Shown here piece by piece: positions 1 through 14,678 of a stretch of DNA of 64,000 bases. The position numbers and the translations under genes were made by a program. Origin of the DNA: Ficedula albicollis (Eukaryota > Chordata > Aves > Passeriformes > Muscicapidae); contig NC_021683.1 in NCBI RefSeq assembly GCF_000247815.1, positions 11,506,319-11,570,318 on the forward strand, in the 5' to 3' direction. The notes below the pieces were generated by a model. It did no database searches, was not told the DNA's origin, and saw nothing but the letters and a program-made list of their open reading frames with translations. The number at the start of each line of letters is the position of its first letter. Positions within the stretch are counted from its first letter, which is position 1.

Positions 1-3000
1 TTTTGATCTAACCTTGACTGAACAATGTTAAAAAAATATAAAACTAGTACTTAAAATTAATGACAGTACTTCTAACAATTAACTTCTCTGATCTGTCTTA
101 GCCTTCTTTAAAAGAACCAGGGCTGTACTGTTAGATCCTATCAGACTTCACGGTTTTTAGTGTTCTGCAGTGTGATATCCTAGAGGTAGCTTGTTTTTTT
201 TTTTTTTTTTTTTTAATGCTCTTTTCAAGCCTGTGAAACATCCTACAAAGCAACTAGCATCAAGAAGCAATTCTTTGTATGAGAAATATAGCTGTTCTTT
301 TTTTAAGCTGTAGAAGAAGTTTACATGTGTTATCACTCATGTATTCCTCAGAAAGATGCAGAAGGTACTTTTGAAGATGGAATTGCATTGTTTATGTGTA
401 TAATGTTAAAAAATTCTCCTGTAATTTTGAGAACTAAAATTACTGCTACTCATCTCTATCAAGTCAAACTATAATACACTTGTTGTATAATTTTCTAGTT
501 AACATGTATTTTATTTTATCACAATTATTTAAGAGCACTTCTGCGAGAATTTTGTGTGTAGGTTCGTTTCAGATTCATCAATTTCTCTACCTTGCTCCAT
601 TGATCTGTTCCTATGGTAACAAAAATGCGTGTTCATGAAGGGTAGATAAAACAATAAAACCTCTGAATTATTAAGACAACAGTGTATTTGATACAGATTG
701 GATTTTAAGAATATGCATTGGTTGATATAAATTCCCAGGTTAATTATAGAATACAGCATGTCAAAATTGTTACTGAATTTGTATTTTTTTAAGATTAAAA
801 ATCACTGCCTTTCATCTTTTGAGATAAATATCCTGCTGGTAATCAAACACTGTAAATAAAACTTGTGATTTTTAGTGATTGTTATGCTAATTATCCTCTA
901 AATCTGAGTTGTATGCCAAACTGTTTAAGCCATTTAAGATCATACTGAGGTTTTTTTGCATGTTGCAAATTAAACAGTTCATGGTTATTTCTTAGATATG
1001 TTGATCATAAAGGGTATCTAACAGATTTTCCAGTACTTAACTATACCACTTGCTTCTTTCTCTTTTCTTCTTGTCTATGATGTATGATTAATCATAGATT
1101 ACTTCATTTTGTTTCATTTCATTTACAACATTTATGAGCTTCACTTTGTCGGTATGAAATGCTTGTCCCCTTCTTTCCTTTCCAAAGTGGCATAATTAGT
1201 GTTAGCATCTTTTTTAACAGGCTACATAAAGTTTAGTGGCTGGATTAAATCAAGTCATTAACATAATGTGCTATACAATTTGCCCCTATCTCTTTTCGTT
1301 TCCAGTACATCAAAGTGCCACAGAGTGCCAGTGTAATTGGGCCTTGCTAGCTTGTCAGGTTCAGTCAGGCTGATGGCTGCTGCTTTTACTAAAAAGCTTC
1401 CAGGCATGATAATTAATAGAGAAAAGAAGTCTGAGAAATGTAAAAGTTTGGACAGTTCTTTATGAATATTTCATACATTTGAATAATCAGAAGTTAACAT
1501 TATCAATTTGATGTATAATACATTGATTAAAAGCCTTGTTTCAGTTCCTCAAAATAGACATCAAAACTGGGAATTTGCATTTTCTTTGGCATGGTCTTTA
1601 TATTTAAAAAAAAATAATTAAAAAGTCGTTTCTCTTCCATCCTCTCCTCCTTTGCACTCCCACGTCTGCACCAAATCCTTTCAGGAAATTGCATAGCACT
1701 CAATTTTCCCCCAAAAAAATTTACTGCTGTCAACTTCCAAGTTGTCATAAAATGTGCCATGATACAATTACTGGCAAACCAAATTTGTTTGGTAGTGGTT
1801 CCGGCTTTTCTCTCGTTTTTTTCTTGCAGATACCATAACTGCATTCTCTTGCTCTAATAGGAGTTTATTTATCGCAGCAATTACCTGTACCTGTAAGTTA
1901 AGATCTCAAGTTGTAACTAATTTTCACATGAAAGTCTTTCTTAATCAGCAAAAAAGCAATGCCAGTTGGTCATGGTTCTCCTGGTGAAGAGCACATGCTT
2001 GTGCTAAGGTGAGAAGTTGTAAAGCTTCAAGCTTATGTATAGCAAAACAATAGAAACTATTCCTTTTATTATGGGTTTTTTTTTGGTATAATTACTTGAA
2101 TAGCGTATTTTTGCATATGTGCTGGCTGTATTAATTTAATAAAGGAAATTATTTGGATATTGTATTGCAATCTTAAATTTTGGCTGTTTTGATTCCTCTT
2201 TACACTTATTTTCTACAGGCCTTGGACATCTCTGATATATTTCAGGGAGATTTTTGAGTGTTCAGTGTTTTTTTTGTCAACCTGGCTTGTTCTGCAAATA
2301 TCTGATCTGAATTTAGAGAATTAAATTTTAGGATTTTAGCACTACCCTGTGTTTCTGAGTTGGCTTAATTCTACTGTGCCAAAAATACTAATCCTTTGTA
2401 TTCTCCTAGTCCTGTCTAGAACTAAGCTCTGTTGCTTTGTGCTTTTCTTCTATAAGAAATTGAGGAGGTAAAAGTGCTGCACCAACATATTTAATAAAAC
2501 AAGAAATAAAATCTATGAAACAGAAGCACCTTATCAGAGTAAGATAAAAGTAACTTATTAAACTTTGTAGTCAGCACTTTCAAAGACTACTGATCGGTCT
2601 AAGATTAGAAAGAACCATTTGCCATTCTCCATCTTTGAGGTGGTTGTTTGTTCAGGGGAGTCACTATAACCCAGAAACTAAAGTAAAAGAAAGTTTAAAT
2701 AATCCAGGAAATACCTGAGCTGTGTTTTCTAACTGATAAAGTCTGAGATGACAGAAGTTTGAGTAGACACTATGCTGAAATGATGGATTTACAGCTTCTA
2801 TTGACCCCTTGTCAAATATACTTTGAAGTTGTAATTGAAAGCATGTACTGCAAGTCATTCTTTGTGATTGAAGACATGAAGGAAGAGGGACAAATAATAC
2901 CAAAAACCAACAAACACCAGCTTTTAAAATGATTGAAAACTACAGAATCCTAAGTCATTGCCCATTATTTTTTAGGTAACCAATAAAACTAATTAGTCAG

Positions 3001-5598
3001 AATATGAAATTAAATAGAAGGCTATATTTAAGGCTGAATGTGTAGGCCTACAGGAAAAGCATCAGCAAGAGTCATTCTCAACCTAGCTGGAAATTCTTTT
3101 TTGAGGTTATCAATATAAATGCTCCTCAGCTGCTTACTGGACAGACTACTTATCAGTGCTTATGGACATGGAAGTAAATTACGGGGACTGTACAAATAGA
3201 AAAGTAGTTTTCTAACTGGAGGTCTAAAAAGCAAAGGATGGGATTTGAAACTGAGTTTTAGTTTGTTTAGTTGTGATAAATATCACCAAGCATCATTTTT
3301 TCGTAATATGCATATTATAAAATCAAGTTCCGTTCACCTTTGAAGGTCTGTATTGTTCTCACACAGTTCTGTAATGACAAGGGGAGGACACAGTATCAAA
3401 TACTAAGTATTAAAACTCTAAATAAGAAACCAAACCACAAAATGTGCAATTTTGATGTAGTTTTTCACTACAGATGCACTAAACAAGAAACTCCTAAAAA
3501 TTAAGATACTATACTAACACTTCTGCTTTATTTCAATATACTAGGAGGTACTTTTTTTCCTAAATGGATTAACCCTCAAATGCAGATTTTTGAAATTTAT
3601 TTTTAAAATCAAGATAGAAGTATGTGATCTACATATAGAAAAAGACATGCATAGCTTTATATACAAAGGTAGAAATCCTATTATATTTGTCTTGGTCTAG
3701 GTTTTTATGTAATACTGCTACTTATTTAATCTTATTTCTGTACATTCAATATACCAAAAATATACGGTTATCTTCTTTTCCTCAAGGAATTTTCTGCCTT
3801 TCATGCTTTTTTAACTTAAGAATTGTGCTTCCCTTTGAAATGAAAGGTAGTTTTACGTTTATAGAATCTTTCCTTAATTGTGTGACCGCTTGGTACTTGT
3901 GTAGCTAACTGGCTTTGAGATTTGATATAGTTGGTGTTTGGTTTTTATTTTACCTGATGGATCAATCAAAGGTGAGTGCTTAAACATTAAAAAAAGTGAA
4001 ATTTTCTTTTGTAGACAGTCTGCCAGGAGTAGGTGTACCTTTGTTTAGGACAGTTACAGTATTGCTTATGTAGTTTTCCCAGCTTCTTGGGGAGAAAATA
4101 AAGTTAAGAACTATGCAAGTTTGTATCTCACCAGTAAAACAGGTCCAGATATAGTTATATTTTTGTATTTATTCTTCCCTAGAAACAGTTTCTCTGTAAA
4201 ATTTGTTAGTTGTGGCAGTGCCAGAGACAAAGTTCAAAACCTTTAAAAAAAAAAAACCTTCAAAACCAATTCCACCTATGGAGAAACATTGAACAATTTT
4301 ATGGTTTTTTTTCAAAACAGGTATGAGGCAAGCTGAAAAAAAAGGAAGCACTATCAAAAGTTCTGTTATGAGCAAAGTACAAATGTGACTTCTTGATCAG
4401 ATGTACAGTTGTCATGGTTTTGGTGGGAAAGCACTCTTCCCTCAAGAGCCTTCTATTTTCTAAAATGTTTGGTGTTCTATACTGAATTAGAAATTTTAAT
4501 TTGGGAAAGAAAAGGAGTGCAGGGCTGGCATGTTACAGATTTGCATAGAGAGCCAGTACCTAATCATTGAATTGGCTCAAGCTGTAGCAAGTAATTCATG
4601 CCTTTGAAGATATTAAAGATGAATTTACACTGGTGTGAAAAATGATGCATTTGGACTCTGTGCTAGATAAAATGGCAGCAACCAGATTTCCCATCATTGT
4701 CACAAATAGATCTTTTTGTTCGGTGTGTTCCTAATTCTAAGAATGAATTCTAAGAGCTGAAGGGATTGCATTAAACCTTATCATGGTGCTAATCTCAGGC
4801 TATTTTGTTTTTCTCCTGGCACATGGCAAAACATGAAGCTGGAGGAAGATTATATGTGCCTTTCCCTCCTTCAGTAGGGACCCAGCTCCAAAAGAGCTAT
4901 TCAGCTATTCAGAGACATCTCTGTTCTAGGTCTTAGGGAGAGTCTAAGGTGTATGCACTTTAATAAAGTCCCATCCACGTGGAGGAGGAGCAGGGAGCGT
5001 TTCTGTATCCCTCTTCTTGTTCTCACATCTACACCGGTGTGGGGGAAAGGTGAAAATGGAAGATGTTATTCCTCACATGAAAAATCACTGCATACAGGAC
5101 TAGAATAATTCTTTTGCAATATTTATGTGTATATGACTCTGTGTTGCCCTTTAATCATAATTCCTTAATGAGTAATGTGTATGTGTCTGTACATGTGAAT
5201 TACATTGATGTTCCTGTAACAGCACTCTTTGTGGCTCTGTTCTGACATTGTTAATAAGATGATCAGAGGAACTCAGCACGTGATAGAGGAAGAGGATTAT
5301 TTCTCATTCAATAATATATTTGTTAATCAGTATTCATAGTGATTGAAATATTGGTAGCAAATGGATGATTACGTGTGATTATCGAAGAATAGGTTATAGT
5401 TTATCTTACATGCTCTTTGCTTGAAATGGAAGTGAATAAGTTAACTCTGGAAATAAATATATAAAATGCTATGGAGTAAAGTATGCATATTTTTGAGCAT
5501 TGACAGATACAGGATTCAAGTTGATCTTACAGTTTAGAAGCTTCCTTTATTTTGAGTTTTATATATATTAGTTAAAAGCTTGGATGTAAAAAATAAGT
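1..5598. other. AT-rich non-coding sequence, no gene recognised
   Basis: I see no convincing exon, transposon or RNA gene here. Open frames are short (105 codons at most) and have the composition of random AT-rich DNA. The only local structure is a pure T run of 21 bases at 194-214 and scattered shorter A or T runs. A TGTAAATA motif overlapping an AATAAA signal sits at 851-860, but without an upstream exon it cannot be read as a transcript end. The stretch could be intron or intergenic DNA. Confidence 0.6.
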
Positions 5599-5666
5599 AC
5601 ATTGGTCCTATTTTCAGCTAGGTCCTATTTTCACATTGGTCCTGTTTTCACATTGGTCCTATTTTC
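5599..5666. repeat. 17-bp minisatellite, four units
   Basis: Four head-to-tail copies of a 17-base unit, ACATTGGTCCTATTTTC, are visible. Unit 1 is 5599-5615, unit 2 (first bases changed to AGCTA) is 5616-5632, unit 3 (one A-to-G change) is 5633-5649 and unit 4 is 5650-5666. A degenerate partial unit follows to about 5680. The low divergence of units 1, 3 and 4 suggests fairly recent slippage or unequal exchange, and copy number is probably polymorphic. No function is implied. Confidence 0.9.
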
Positions 5667-8600
5667 AGCAAGGTATTTTCAACTCAGAAAAGCACAAACT
5701 TATTTTTTAAAGCACTTCTGTGGGACACTGTTGTTGAACATTTGAGACCGTTGGAATTCTGTTTTTTATATTGAAGTGTTAGCCTTTTATTGTGACCAAA
5801 AAGGAAATAAAAAATATGGAATATACAGCTGTTTGAAGATGGCAATCAAGACTTATTACAGAATTAAACCAAGGTTTTTTAATCTCAAATCAGAAAGGTG
5901 AGAAAAGCTAAGATTTCAAATTTGAATGTAATGTCCAATGCATTTAGTACGTATCCTAATCCTAAAGCTTTGTGAAGGAGTTCAGTGATTCTTCCAAATC
6001 TTTGGTTAGCACTAAGTACAAAGAGTCAGTATTAAATGGTAGAGAAAGCATTTTGACAAAGACTAAATATCTTACCCATATTTTGTTTTCCTCACCTAAA
6101 ATAAAAGCACTGATGCAGTTTTTCTGAGACATTTTTTAAAACGTTTAATATTTTTCAATATCTGCTCATTCTCTGTTAGGTAAAATTTTGTATTATATTT
6201 TAAATACTAAGTGTAAAGACTAACTTTATTCCCATTAAATAGAATTATTTGTGGGCAGTAGTTGACAAACTATCCATTGTTCATTTGAACAGTACCTAAT
6301 AAATGAGACTAGGCTTAAAAATATCTTAGGAATAGATTTAAATAACATACTTTACTCTGCATCATAGAAATATCACCTTTTTTTTTTTAATTAATTCTTA
6401 TCATATATTGGATGCTACATGTATTTTCAGCATGGCTACATAATGTGAGTGGTTTTGTATTAGAGGTGATATGATAGCTAATGCTGTTCTTAAACAGTTC
6501 TGTATTTTTTATTCATAAATATCTTTTTTAATCAGCTTGTGTTCTGCTTCATATATGTTGTATTCACGTTTAATATCAATGAAACTGAGACTCAAAATAG
6601 TCTTGACTGTTAAGCTCCAAGATAACTTTGGGTTTTTTTCTCATAATTTTCTAATAGCATGACTCAGTTACTTGCTTTGGTTTAAGTTAGAAAGCAGAAT
6701 ACCTGCATTTACCCCACTAGTCTTGAAAAAGTGTAATATTCTTTGCCTACTGTATGCAATTACAAGTGTTAAATATGTCAAACAAAATTTAAGATATGTA
6801 AAAGGAACACTTTATAATACAGGATATTGTATTTGGACTTGATTCATAAGCTACTGTCTGTGTACAAACTAGTCTGACATAGCTGCTAAATACTTTGGGG
6901 CGAACAAAACCACTCAGCATATCCCTTTAAATACTGATGCTAATACATCTGTTCAGTGCAAGAAGAAAAGAGTTGTTTCTGAAGTAAAATTAGACAATAG
7001 AGCCAATATCATTTTTTATGCATGTGAATGTAGAGTGCTTGAGGTTATTAGTTGAAACTGAGTAACCTTTCCAAGCTTTCATCTCTTTCTTTTCAAATTT
7101 GAATATGAAAAGCATATTCAAGTCAGAGACCATCACTTTAATGACATTTGGCAGTCATTTGATTTATTAGATTTTAGAAAAAAAATTCCTTTTAAATATT
7201 TCATCATTCTATGCTAATCCCAGTAATATTGCCAGCTGAAGCCGTGTACCTGTATTAGTGGAGACAGAATGGTGTGGAATTTTTTCTGTCATCCTAGTAA
7301 AATTTCCATGAATCTACTGAATAATAAAACAACCTTATTGAAATATTCAGATTTGGGTTTTTAGTTAAAGTGTCTTAGGATACATAATAAAAGGAAATGT
7401 CTTTTGAAAGGAGGGGGTAAAATTACTTCATCAAATATTGAAAGGACTTGACAGCAATGGAAATTGTTCTTTATGATGGATATTTTTACAATAGGATACA
7501 CCTGCTTTTCAGTTTGATTAATCATATAGTTTGCTTGGGGAAATGTAAGCTATCTCCTTAATAAATTAGAATATTGACTTACAGTTTGAACACTGAATCT
7601 AGAAAGCTAATCTTCTGCATATGATTAATACTTCAAGTGATTTAAGCTTAAAATCAAAAATTGTCAAAATATTTCTACATAGGGGAAATATTTCCAATAA
7701 AGATAAGAACTTGAAAGAAATGAAAGAAGTAAAAAAAAATGTTCTTGACATTTCCATACTCCAACATGTTGTGTTTGCTCTTTGAAGAATGTTGTCTTTG
7801 AATGCTCTACGTATGAAAAGGTGTGATGAAGAACAACTGTGTTTAATTTTATGGTATTATTAATTTTAGCTGTTAAACGTGTGTTTGATTTAACTAGTCA
7901 AGGTAAGTGTGTGAAGTTGAATTTCATATAAATGCAGTTGTACTTTACATGCTTAGCAGCTTTGTGACTTGGTGGATTTTTATTGAATGTGGTATAGTGT
8001 GCAGTAGACACTAAAAATTCTCTTCCATTCGGAAAACTTTGGTTCCTAATATTACTGAAAATGTTTCCAGCATTTGCAGGATCACTTTGCTGTGTAACTA
8101 AAATAATGGCAACTGAAATCAGTGGTTCAGATAGCATAGTACATAAAGATAATCTTAATCTAATCTTCTCCAGTAGGCTATGACTATTGCAAAAATATTT
8201 TAAGCATCAAATGTCAATCAGTATCTGTTGCAACAATATTCTTAACTGCAAACCATGGGGTTTAGGTTTTTACTGTGTCTAAGTCAAATCAGTCCATCAG
8301 TGTTAATTTTACAAACTACTCAATGGTTCACGTGGATGTTTGGTTTGTGTTAACAATTTGAGAAACACAAAATAATTATTTTGGTTTATGTTTTGTTTTT
8401 AAATGGGAAGCTGAAAAATCTGGATTAAAATTACATCACTTGGTCTTACTAAGTCATGAATTACACTAGATGAAATACAGCAACTGAGTTTAGAATGCAG
8501 ATGAAACAATTTCCCTGCAGAGGACACTCCACTGTCAGTTCCAAACCCAACAGGTGGTCAGAGGAGTGACTGTAACTATAGCACTGGTGAGTGGGACCTA

Positions 8601-11600
8601 TCTCTGAGCAGGTGTGTTCCTTCCCTAAAATTCTGTCTTGTGAAAATGCCTGCAACAAAGCTTATTTCCTATACATTATGTTTGCATTTATGTCTGTATT
8701 GATTGTATTTGCCATTCTTCCAACTATTTTAGAAAATGCTAATGATTTTTAAGAACTGAGAAAAGGTTGCAATTATTAAGCAAAAATAGGCTTATGTAAG
8801 AAATTGAAACTGCACTATATTTAAATATGCTGGTAGTGTATACATTTTAAAATTAGGCTTTACATAAACTTTTTTTTTTTTGGATTAGCATGGCAAACTA
8901 ATTTTTCTATTGATATATGATACAGCAAAAGGAAAACATTCTATCCAACCACGTACAACTGAAATACATTTAGAGAAATATGTAATGGGCTTCATCATCA
9001 CTTGTGAATACTCAATAAGAATTTTTTTTAAATGGGAAATTACTCAACTGTATTTAATACTAATAAATTGCTATTTACTGCAGAATACTTAATCCTGCAT
9101 GTTGCATATGCTAGACTCTAATAAATGAACATCTGAAAGTAGTTGCTCTCAATCCACCATGCAGTTGTTAACTTTTGTAACTCCAAGAAGGACACTGATC
9201 TTTGTAAGGCCTCAGGGAAGAAAAAGAAACCCACCGAAAGACAGTACTTCTGCAAAGTCCTGAATTCACTGAGGCTTCCTTCCATTCAGACAAATGGGAT
9301 TTGTGGCATCATATGTTAAATAAGGCATTGCATAAGTAAGAACTCTTTTTATGAGCTGGACAATTTCATCTTGTTAGCTTCTGTAGGCACTTCTCCAGAT
9401 GTCCTAGTTAGGCAGATCTAAATGAATTATCTTTTTCAAAACCTGTTGAAATAATACCATAAGCCAATAAAAGTTTCTAAAGGCTTTTAATTTCTCTTGC
9501 ATTTTGAATTCTCATTGCTTTGAAAATAACAAGCATTCAGAAGATATAAAAGTCTTACAATATTCTGATTCCTGGGCATACTAGTTATGGTCTATTTTTT
9601 TTTTAGGTATTTGCTCGGCAAAATTTAACTAAAAATGTAGGAAAGATATGATGAATATAGAATAAAATTTCAGAGTTTTAAGGTAATTACAAAACTTCTG
9701 TACATTTCAAGGTGTGATATTTGAAAATAGCATTATGCTTTGGAGAGACTGTAATTCATAAGGCTTTCCAATGTAGTAGTGCTGTATTTTATTATTTCTG
9801 TTAATCATAACCTGACTGTGCAACTTTGATTTTTCTATTTACAGCTTGGGTATGGATTATAAAGCTGTTTGAACTTCAAAATATCCCAAAAATCAATATT
9901 AAAATGTGGGTTTTGGTCTTAATTGCTTCAGGACTATATTCTGCAGCATTATACTTATGTGGTTGTTATTTGTAGAGGTCTGCTTAGATAATTGGGTATC
10001 TAATTTCTACTCAACATTAGTTTTGGGGAAAAACCTAATGAGTCTGCTTTTTGATAATACCAGTTGAGAAGCCAGTAAGATAATAGTAATGAAATCTGCA
10101 TGTGTGTTTACTAAAGCTTTGCTGCATCTCTTATTCATGTCTAATTAGATTTGAGTATGCTGAATATTTGAGGTTAATTGAATATTTTCTTTAATAAAAA
10201 TGAGATTTGCATGGGTAGAAAGAAATTTACTTTGAGCTTAGAAGGAAACTAATAGTCTTTTAGATTTTTGCATGGAGAAAATCGGAGTAAGTCCATAAGT
10301 AATCTAAAAAAAATCACTAATTCTTGTAATAAATAAAGCATTTTATATTATCTAAAACTGGAACAGATTGACTGTTTTAAAAATATTTTAGCTGCTACAA
10401 AAGGCTTCATGAGATTCATTGCTTTAAAAACATTTGAAGTTTTTCCCACACCTTTTGCACAGTCTTCACTGTCATTGTTTGGCATGTGAGATATATAGAA
10501 GATTAACAGAACCTTGTTGAAAAACAGTATAATAGAGTTCCAGTGATCTGGACATACAAGATCCCATGAGTTGCCATTTCACAGGTAGTTCAAGCATGTA
10601 ACTTGGCATTATTTGGGTTTTTTCAACAATGACTTTTTCACTAAGAATGGTTAGAAGATCATTTTCTTTCTTCCAGAGTCTTGGAGTAGAAACTTGAGTG
10701 GGGAAGTTTAGACAGTGCAGGATTATGGTGTAAAACTCTTGATTGCCCATGACATTGCCCATGACTCCTGATGTTCACACTGACTGAGAGGATCTGTTGT
10801 GTTTGTTACCACTGAAAAGAGTTATTAGAATATCCAAGGATGCTTCCAAACACTACAGGCCTATACATTCAAAGAACAGTGAAAGTTGCCAACTTATAAA
10901 GTGCTTTTAGACAACAGACAGCAGAAATAGAAAATTTATGAAACCTGGCAAAGGTTTTATTTGAAATTTATTTGAAATTGGGAAGCTTTCTTTTCTCAAA
11001 AACTTGTCTCTGGGGAACATGTGACTATTTGAACAACTTGAAGTACAAGAGGAAGTAGAGAGAAGTGTGGGAAAGATGGGATGTACTTTTTATTAAAAAT
11101 AAACATCTGAAGATCCCTATTCTAAGAGTGGATTCCTTAAATGTTAAGGCTTTGTATCAGGAAACATTTTTATAATTCTGTGTGTTTATTCCTTTTCTAC
11201 AATCAGCTCAAGACTGTGGAGCATTTTTTTTCTTCATTTGGTGAAAATCTGCTTCGTCATGTAGTTGTTAAATTTTGTTAGAATGTGAACTAGGAAAAAT
11301 CGGAACTATGGCAGAACAGGAATATTTTGAATTGCAGAAATTTCTAACAAGGTTCCAGGGTCATTGTAATCTTCAGCTTTTAGTACTTCTTTAGGACTAA
11401 CTTTAAAATTATAATTTTAGAGGCAAACTGTCACAATTTAATGTTGAATTAATTTTGCAATTAATTGGATAGAAATATGAGATGTTCCATGCCTTGCAGC
11501 AATGTTAATGCTTGTAAGTTCAGGCAGTACTAAGGGGTGCTATGAAAGTGTGTTATTCATCAGGATCTAAAAATATATTTTCACTCTGTTTAATCATTTT

Positions 11601-13312
11601 ACCCAGACTGGATGAAGTTCTTGTGTTGAATGTTTTACTTACAAGTCTGAATTTTTCCATTGAGTGAAATGAATTTGAACTCTTTAAGTTTGTTAATAAT
11701 TTGCATTTAAAATTGTTTTAGATACAGTATTAGTAAATGTAGGAAATTCCATTTGGGATGCTTATGGCAAAGGGAAGAATCTGTTGATGTGGCATTTCCT
11801 TTGAAGTTCTCTGGCTGTCCATCTGTCTCCCTGCTGCCTCCCCATCACTTCCTGTGGTGGCCTCAGGAGCACTTGGCCATGAGAGTAGCACATGTGGAAA
11901 GTCATCCACATGCCCAAAAGATCAGCAGATGACAATAACAGCTTCTTTTAACCTAAGAAAGTAAGAAATTGTGAGTGGAAACTAAGGATTCAAAGACAGA
12001 ATGCCAGTGCTTTGCTTTCTGTTAGCAGAGAAAAAGTGTGAATTGCAGATTCCTTCAATTGAATGACTCAGCAACTGGACTGTTTGTGATAGTAACCCAT
12101 TCCTAAAAGCAGTTCAGCTGCTCATCTAGGAGCTGGGGAACAGCTTTGGAGAAAACTGAAAAATCAAGAGCTCTAGGAAATAGGCTTCCTAGCACTAGTC
12201 CTTCAATACATCCCTCTACAAGGAATTTAGGCCTTATTATCTCCTCATATGGCTGTATTCCAATACTCTCAGCTCCATAGCAGAGTTGATACTTTCTGTT
12301 TATACAAAGAAGTTTATTTTGGGCAGTAGAAGACAGTATGAGATACATTAAAGATTTCTGTCTGCTCAGGGGAAAAAGAAACCTTACTATGATGTAGAGT
12401 CAAAAAGAATTGTGAGTACAGTGGCAGAGAAGAAAGTGAATATCAAAAATGTTAGAGTTTAATGACAGAAATTTCTAGCTCCACCTTCTCCCCCATAAAA
12501 ACAAATGAAAAACTCTTCTGAAGAGCTATTTCTGGTTCTTTCATTCTAGTTCTGTCCTAGCAAAACCTTTTCAATTTCATTTCTTTATTTAATTTTTTTT
12601 TTAAAAATCCTTTAACACCTTTTCAGTTTTTATAATCTTTCACAGTAGTTAGCTGATACTTGCAGACTGAAACCATCTGCAGGCAAGCAGCTAATTTCTG
12701 TGATATAAGATGCCCAAAAACTTTGTAAAGAGTTTCTTAAACCCTGCTTCTCATTCTTGTAGTATGTTTTCCAAACCAAGGCTAACTTTCACTCTAGGTC
12801 ATATTAATAGTACAAAAATTAAAAGCTGATCCTTGTGTTTGTATTTTAAATTAAAACAATGAAAAGCTTTCAGAGCACTCACTCACACTCCCCGGGCTGT
12901 GGATTTTCTCCAGTCCATTGGTCTAGAGGTTTCTCTTATTGAAGTATTGTGGCAGGAAAGGAGGATTAAATTACTGAGGCTGTCAAAAAGGACAAGCACT
13001 CTGCCATACATTATCATTATCACTGGCTTCCTCAGTGGAAGAAAATGCAGTAAATCACTTCAAATACAAAGCAATAAAGACCACTGGCTTTTAAAATCAT
13101 GAGTGCTATTGCCATTAACAAAAAGTGACAGCTGTGTGGCATGCTTAGATGCTGCTTGTATCTTTTCTGACAGCGTGTACATAAACCTGCCAGTGACACA
13201 CCATTAGATCACATGACCTTTCAAATTTGATTCTAGCATTGTTGCTTTTCCTTAGAAAAAAAGAAAGAAATGTTTATTTTTCTTTGTTCTTTTCCTCATA
13301 CCTTTCTAAAAG
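5667..13312. other. AT-rich non-coding sequence, no gene recognised
   Basis: About 7.6 kb without a supportable gene or repeat. Minus-strand open frames at 10472-10762 (96 codons) and 12103-12348 (81 codons) are the longest. Neither shows a domain I recognise, a plausible splice environment or a coding-like composition, so they are not called. Several short A and T runs (for example 8870-8881 and 9594-9604) are ordinary low-complexity DNA. Confidence 0.55.
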
Positions 13313-13437
13313 GTGAAAAAGCATTTGATACTAATAGTAATTCTGATTTGCTTCGCAGTGATAAATGTGGTTAAGGCAGATAATTGTGCAGAAAGAGGTC
13401 TCAGGTCTGTTTTTAAGCCAGATCTTCATACTGGCAA
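13313..13437 (+). other. Exon-like segment with hydrophobic reading frame (unconfirmed)
   Basis: A pyrimidine-rich stretch (13274-13307) leads to an AG at 13311-13312. A possible GT donor follows at 13438. Between them one + frame is open and encodes a strongly hydrophobic run (HLILIVILICFAVINVV) followed by polar sequence, which resembles a signal peptide or membrane anchor. The frame has no ATG, stays open past the donor to a stop at 13525, and its phase does not join the next exon candidate at 18557. AT-rich DNA often encodes hydrophobic stretches by chance. I do not recognise a family. Confidence 0.15.
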
Positions 13438-13700
13438 GTACATATTAGTGCTAGAAAACTCTGTTATAGGTCTTAGTAAATTATGCTTGTGGTTCACCTT
13501 GTTTGTCTCTTTTGAGGAGGTTTGACTGAGAAATCGAATACCTAACTAACTAACTAAAAACAAAAAAATTGTTTCAGCTAGGAATTATAATTGCATTCTG
13601 ATGGGACTGTTACTCTTATTTCTTCCCAGTGTTGGTTCATGTGGCATGGAATACTGCAACCTCACCTAAAGCTGGTTTAGTGCTGTGGTTTGGAGTTTGG

Positions 13701-13724
13701 GTTGGTTGGTTGGTTGGTTGATTG
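13701..13724. repeat. Short (TTGG)n microsatellite
   Basis: Five to six near-perfect TTGG/GGTT units, ending in a variant TTGA unit. It lies about 175 bases before the large GATA array and is too short to suggest any role. Confidence 0.8.
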
Positions 13725-13897
13725 GTTTTTAACAAATTTGTTCAGCAAAAGTGAGAATCTGTTGCCAGTATTCTATCACTAATGGATCTGGAAAGCGCAT
13801 ATCTGCCCAGTGTAGTGTACTACATTTGTTGCTTTCTGAATTCAGAATAGTACTAAGAGTCTAAAGAGAAAGTGTTCCTTGGCCCTAGAATTTCCAG

Positions 13898-14598
<701 letters not shown>

Positions 14599-14658
14599 GC
14601 AGGCAGCTATTATGTGAATACATATGCGAAAGAATATAAATTATTTTTGTCCCATTTT

Positions 14659-14678
14659 ATAATAATAATAATAATAAA
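14659..14678. repeat. Short (AAT)n microsatellite
   Basis: Six AAT/ATA units within AT-rich sequence, 60 bases beyond the end of the GATA array. This is ordinary microsatellite DNA. Confidence 0.8.

Noticed and set aside
10472..10762. 96-codon minus-strand frame as a retroposed gene fragment
   Set aside because: It looked protein-like at first, but I could not match it to any family and no flanking target-site duplication or A tail is visible.
12103..12348. 81-codon minus-strand frame as an exon
   Set aside because: No matching acceptor and donor pair and no recognisable protein.
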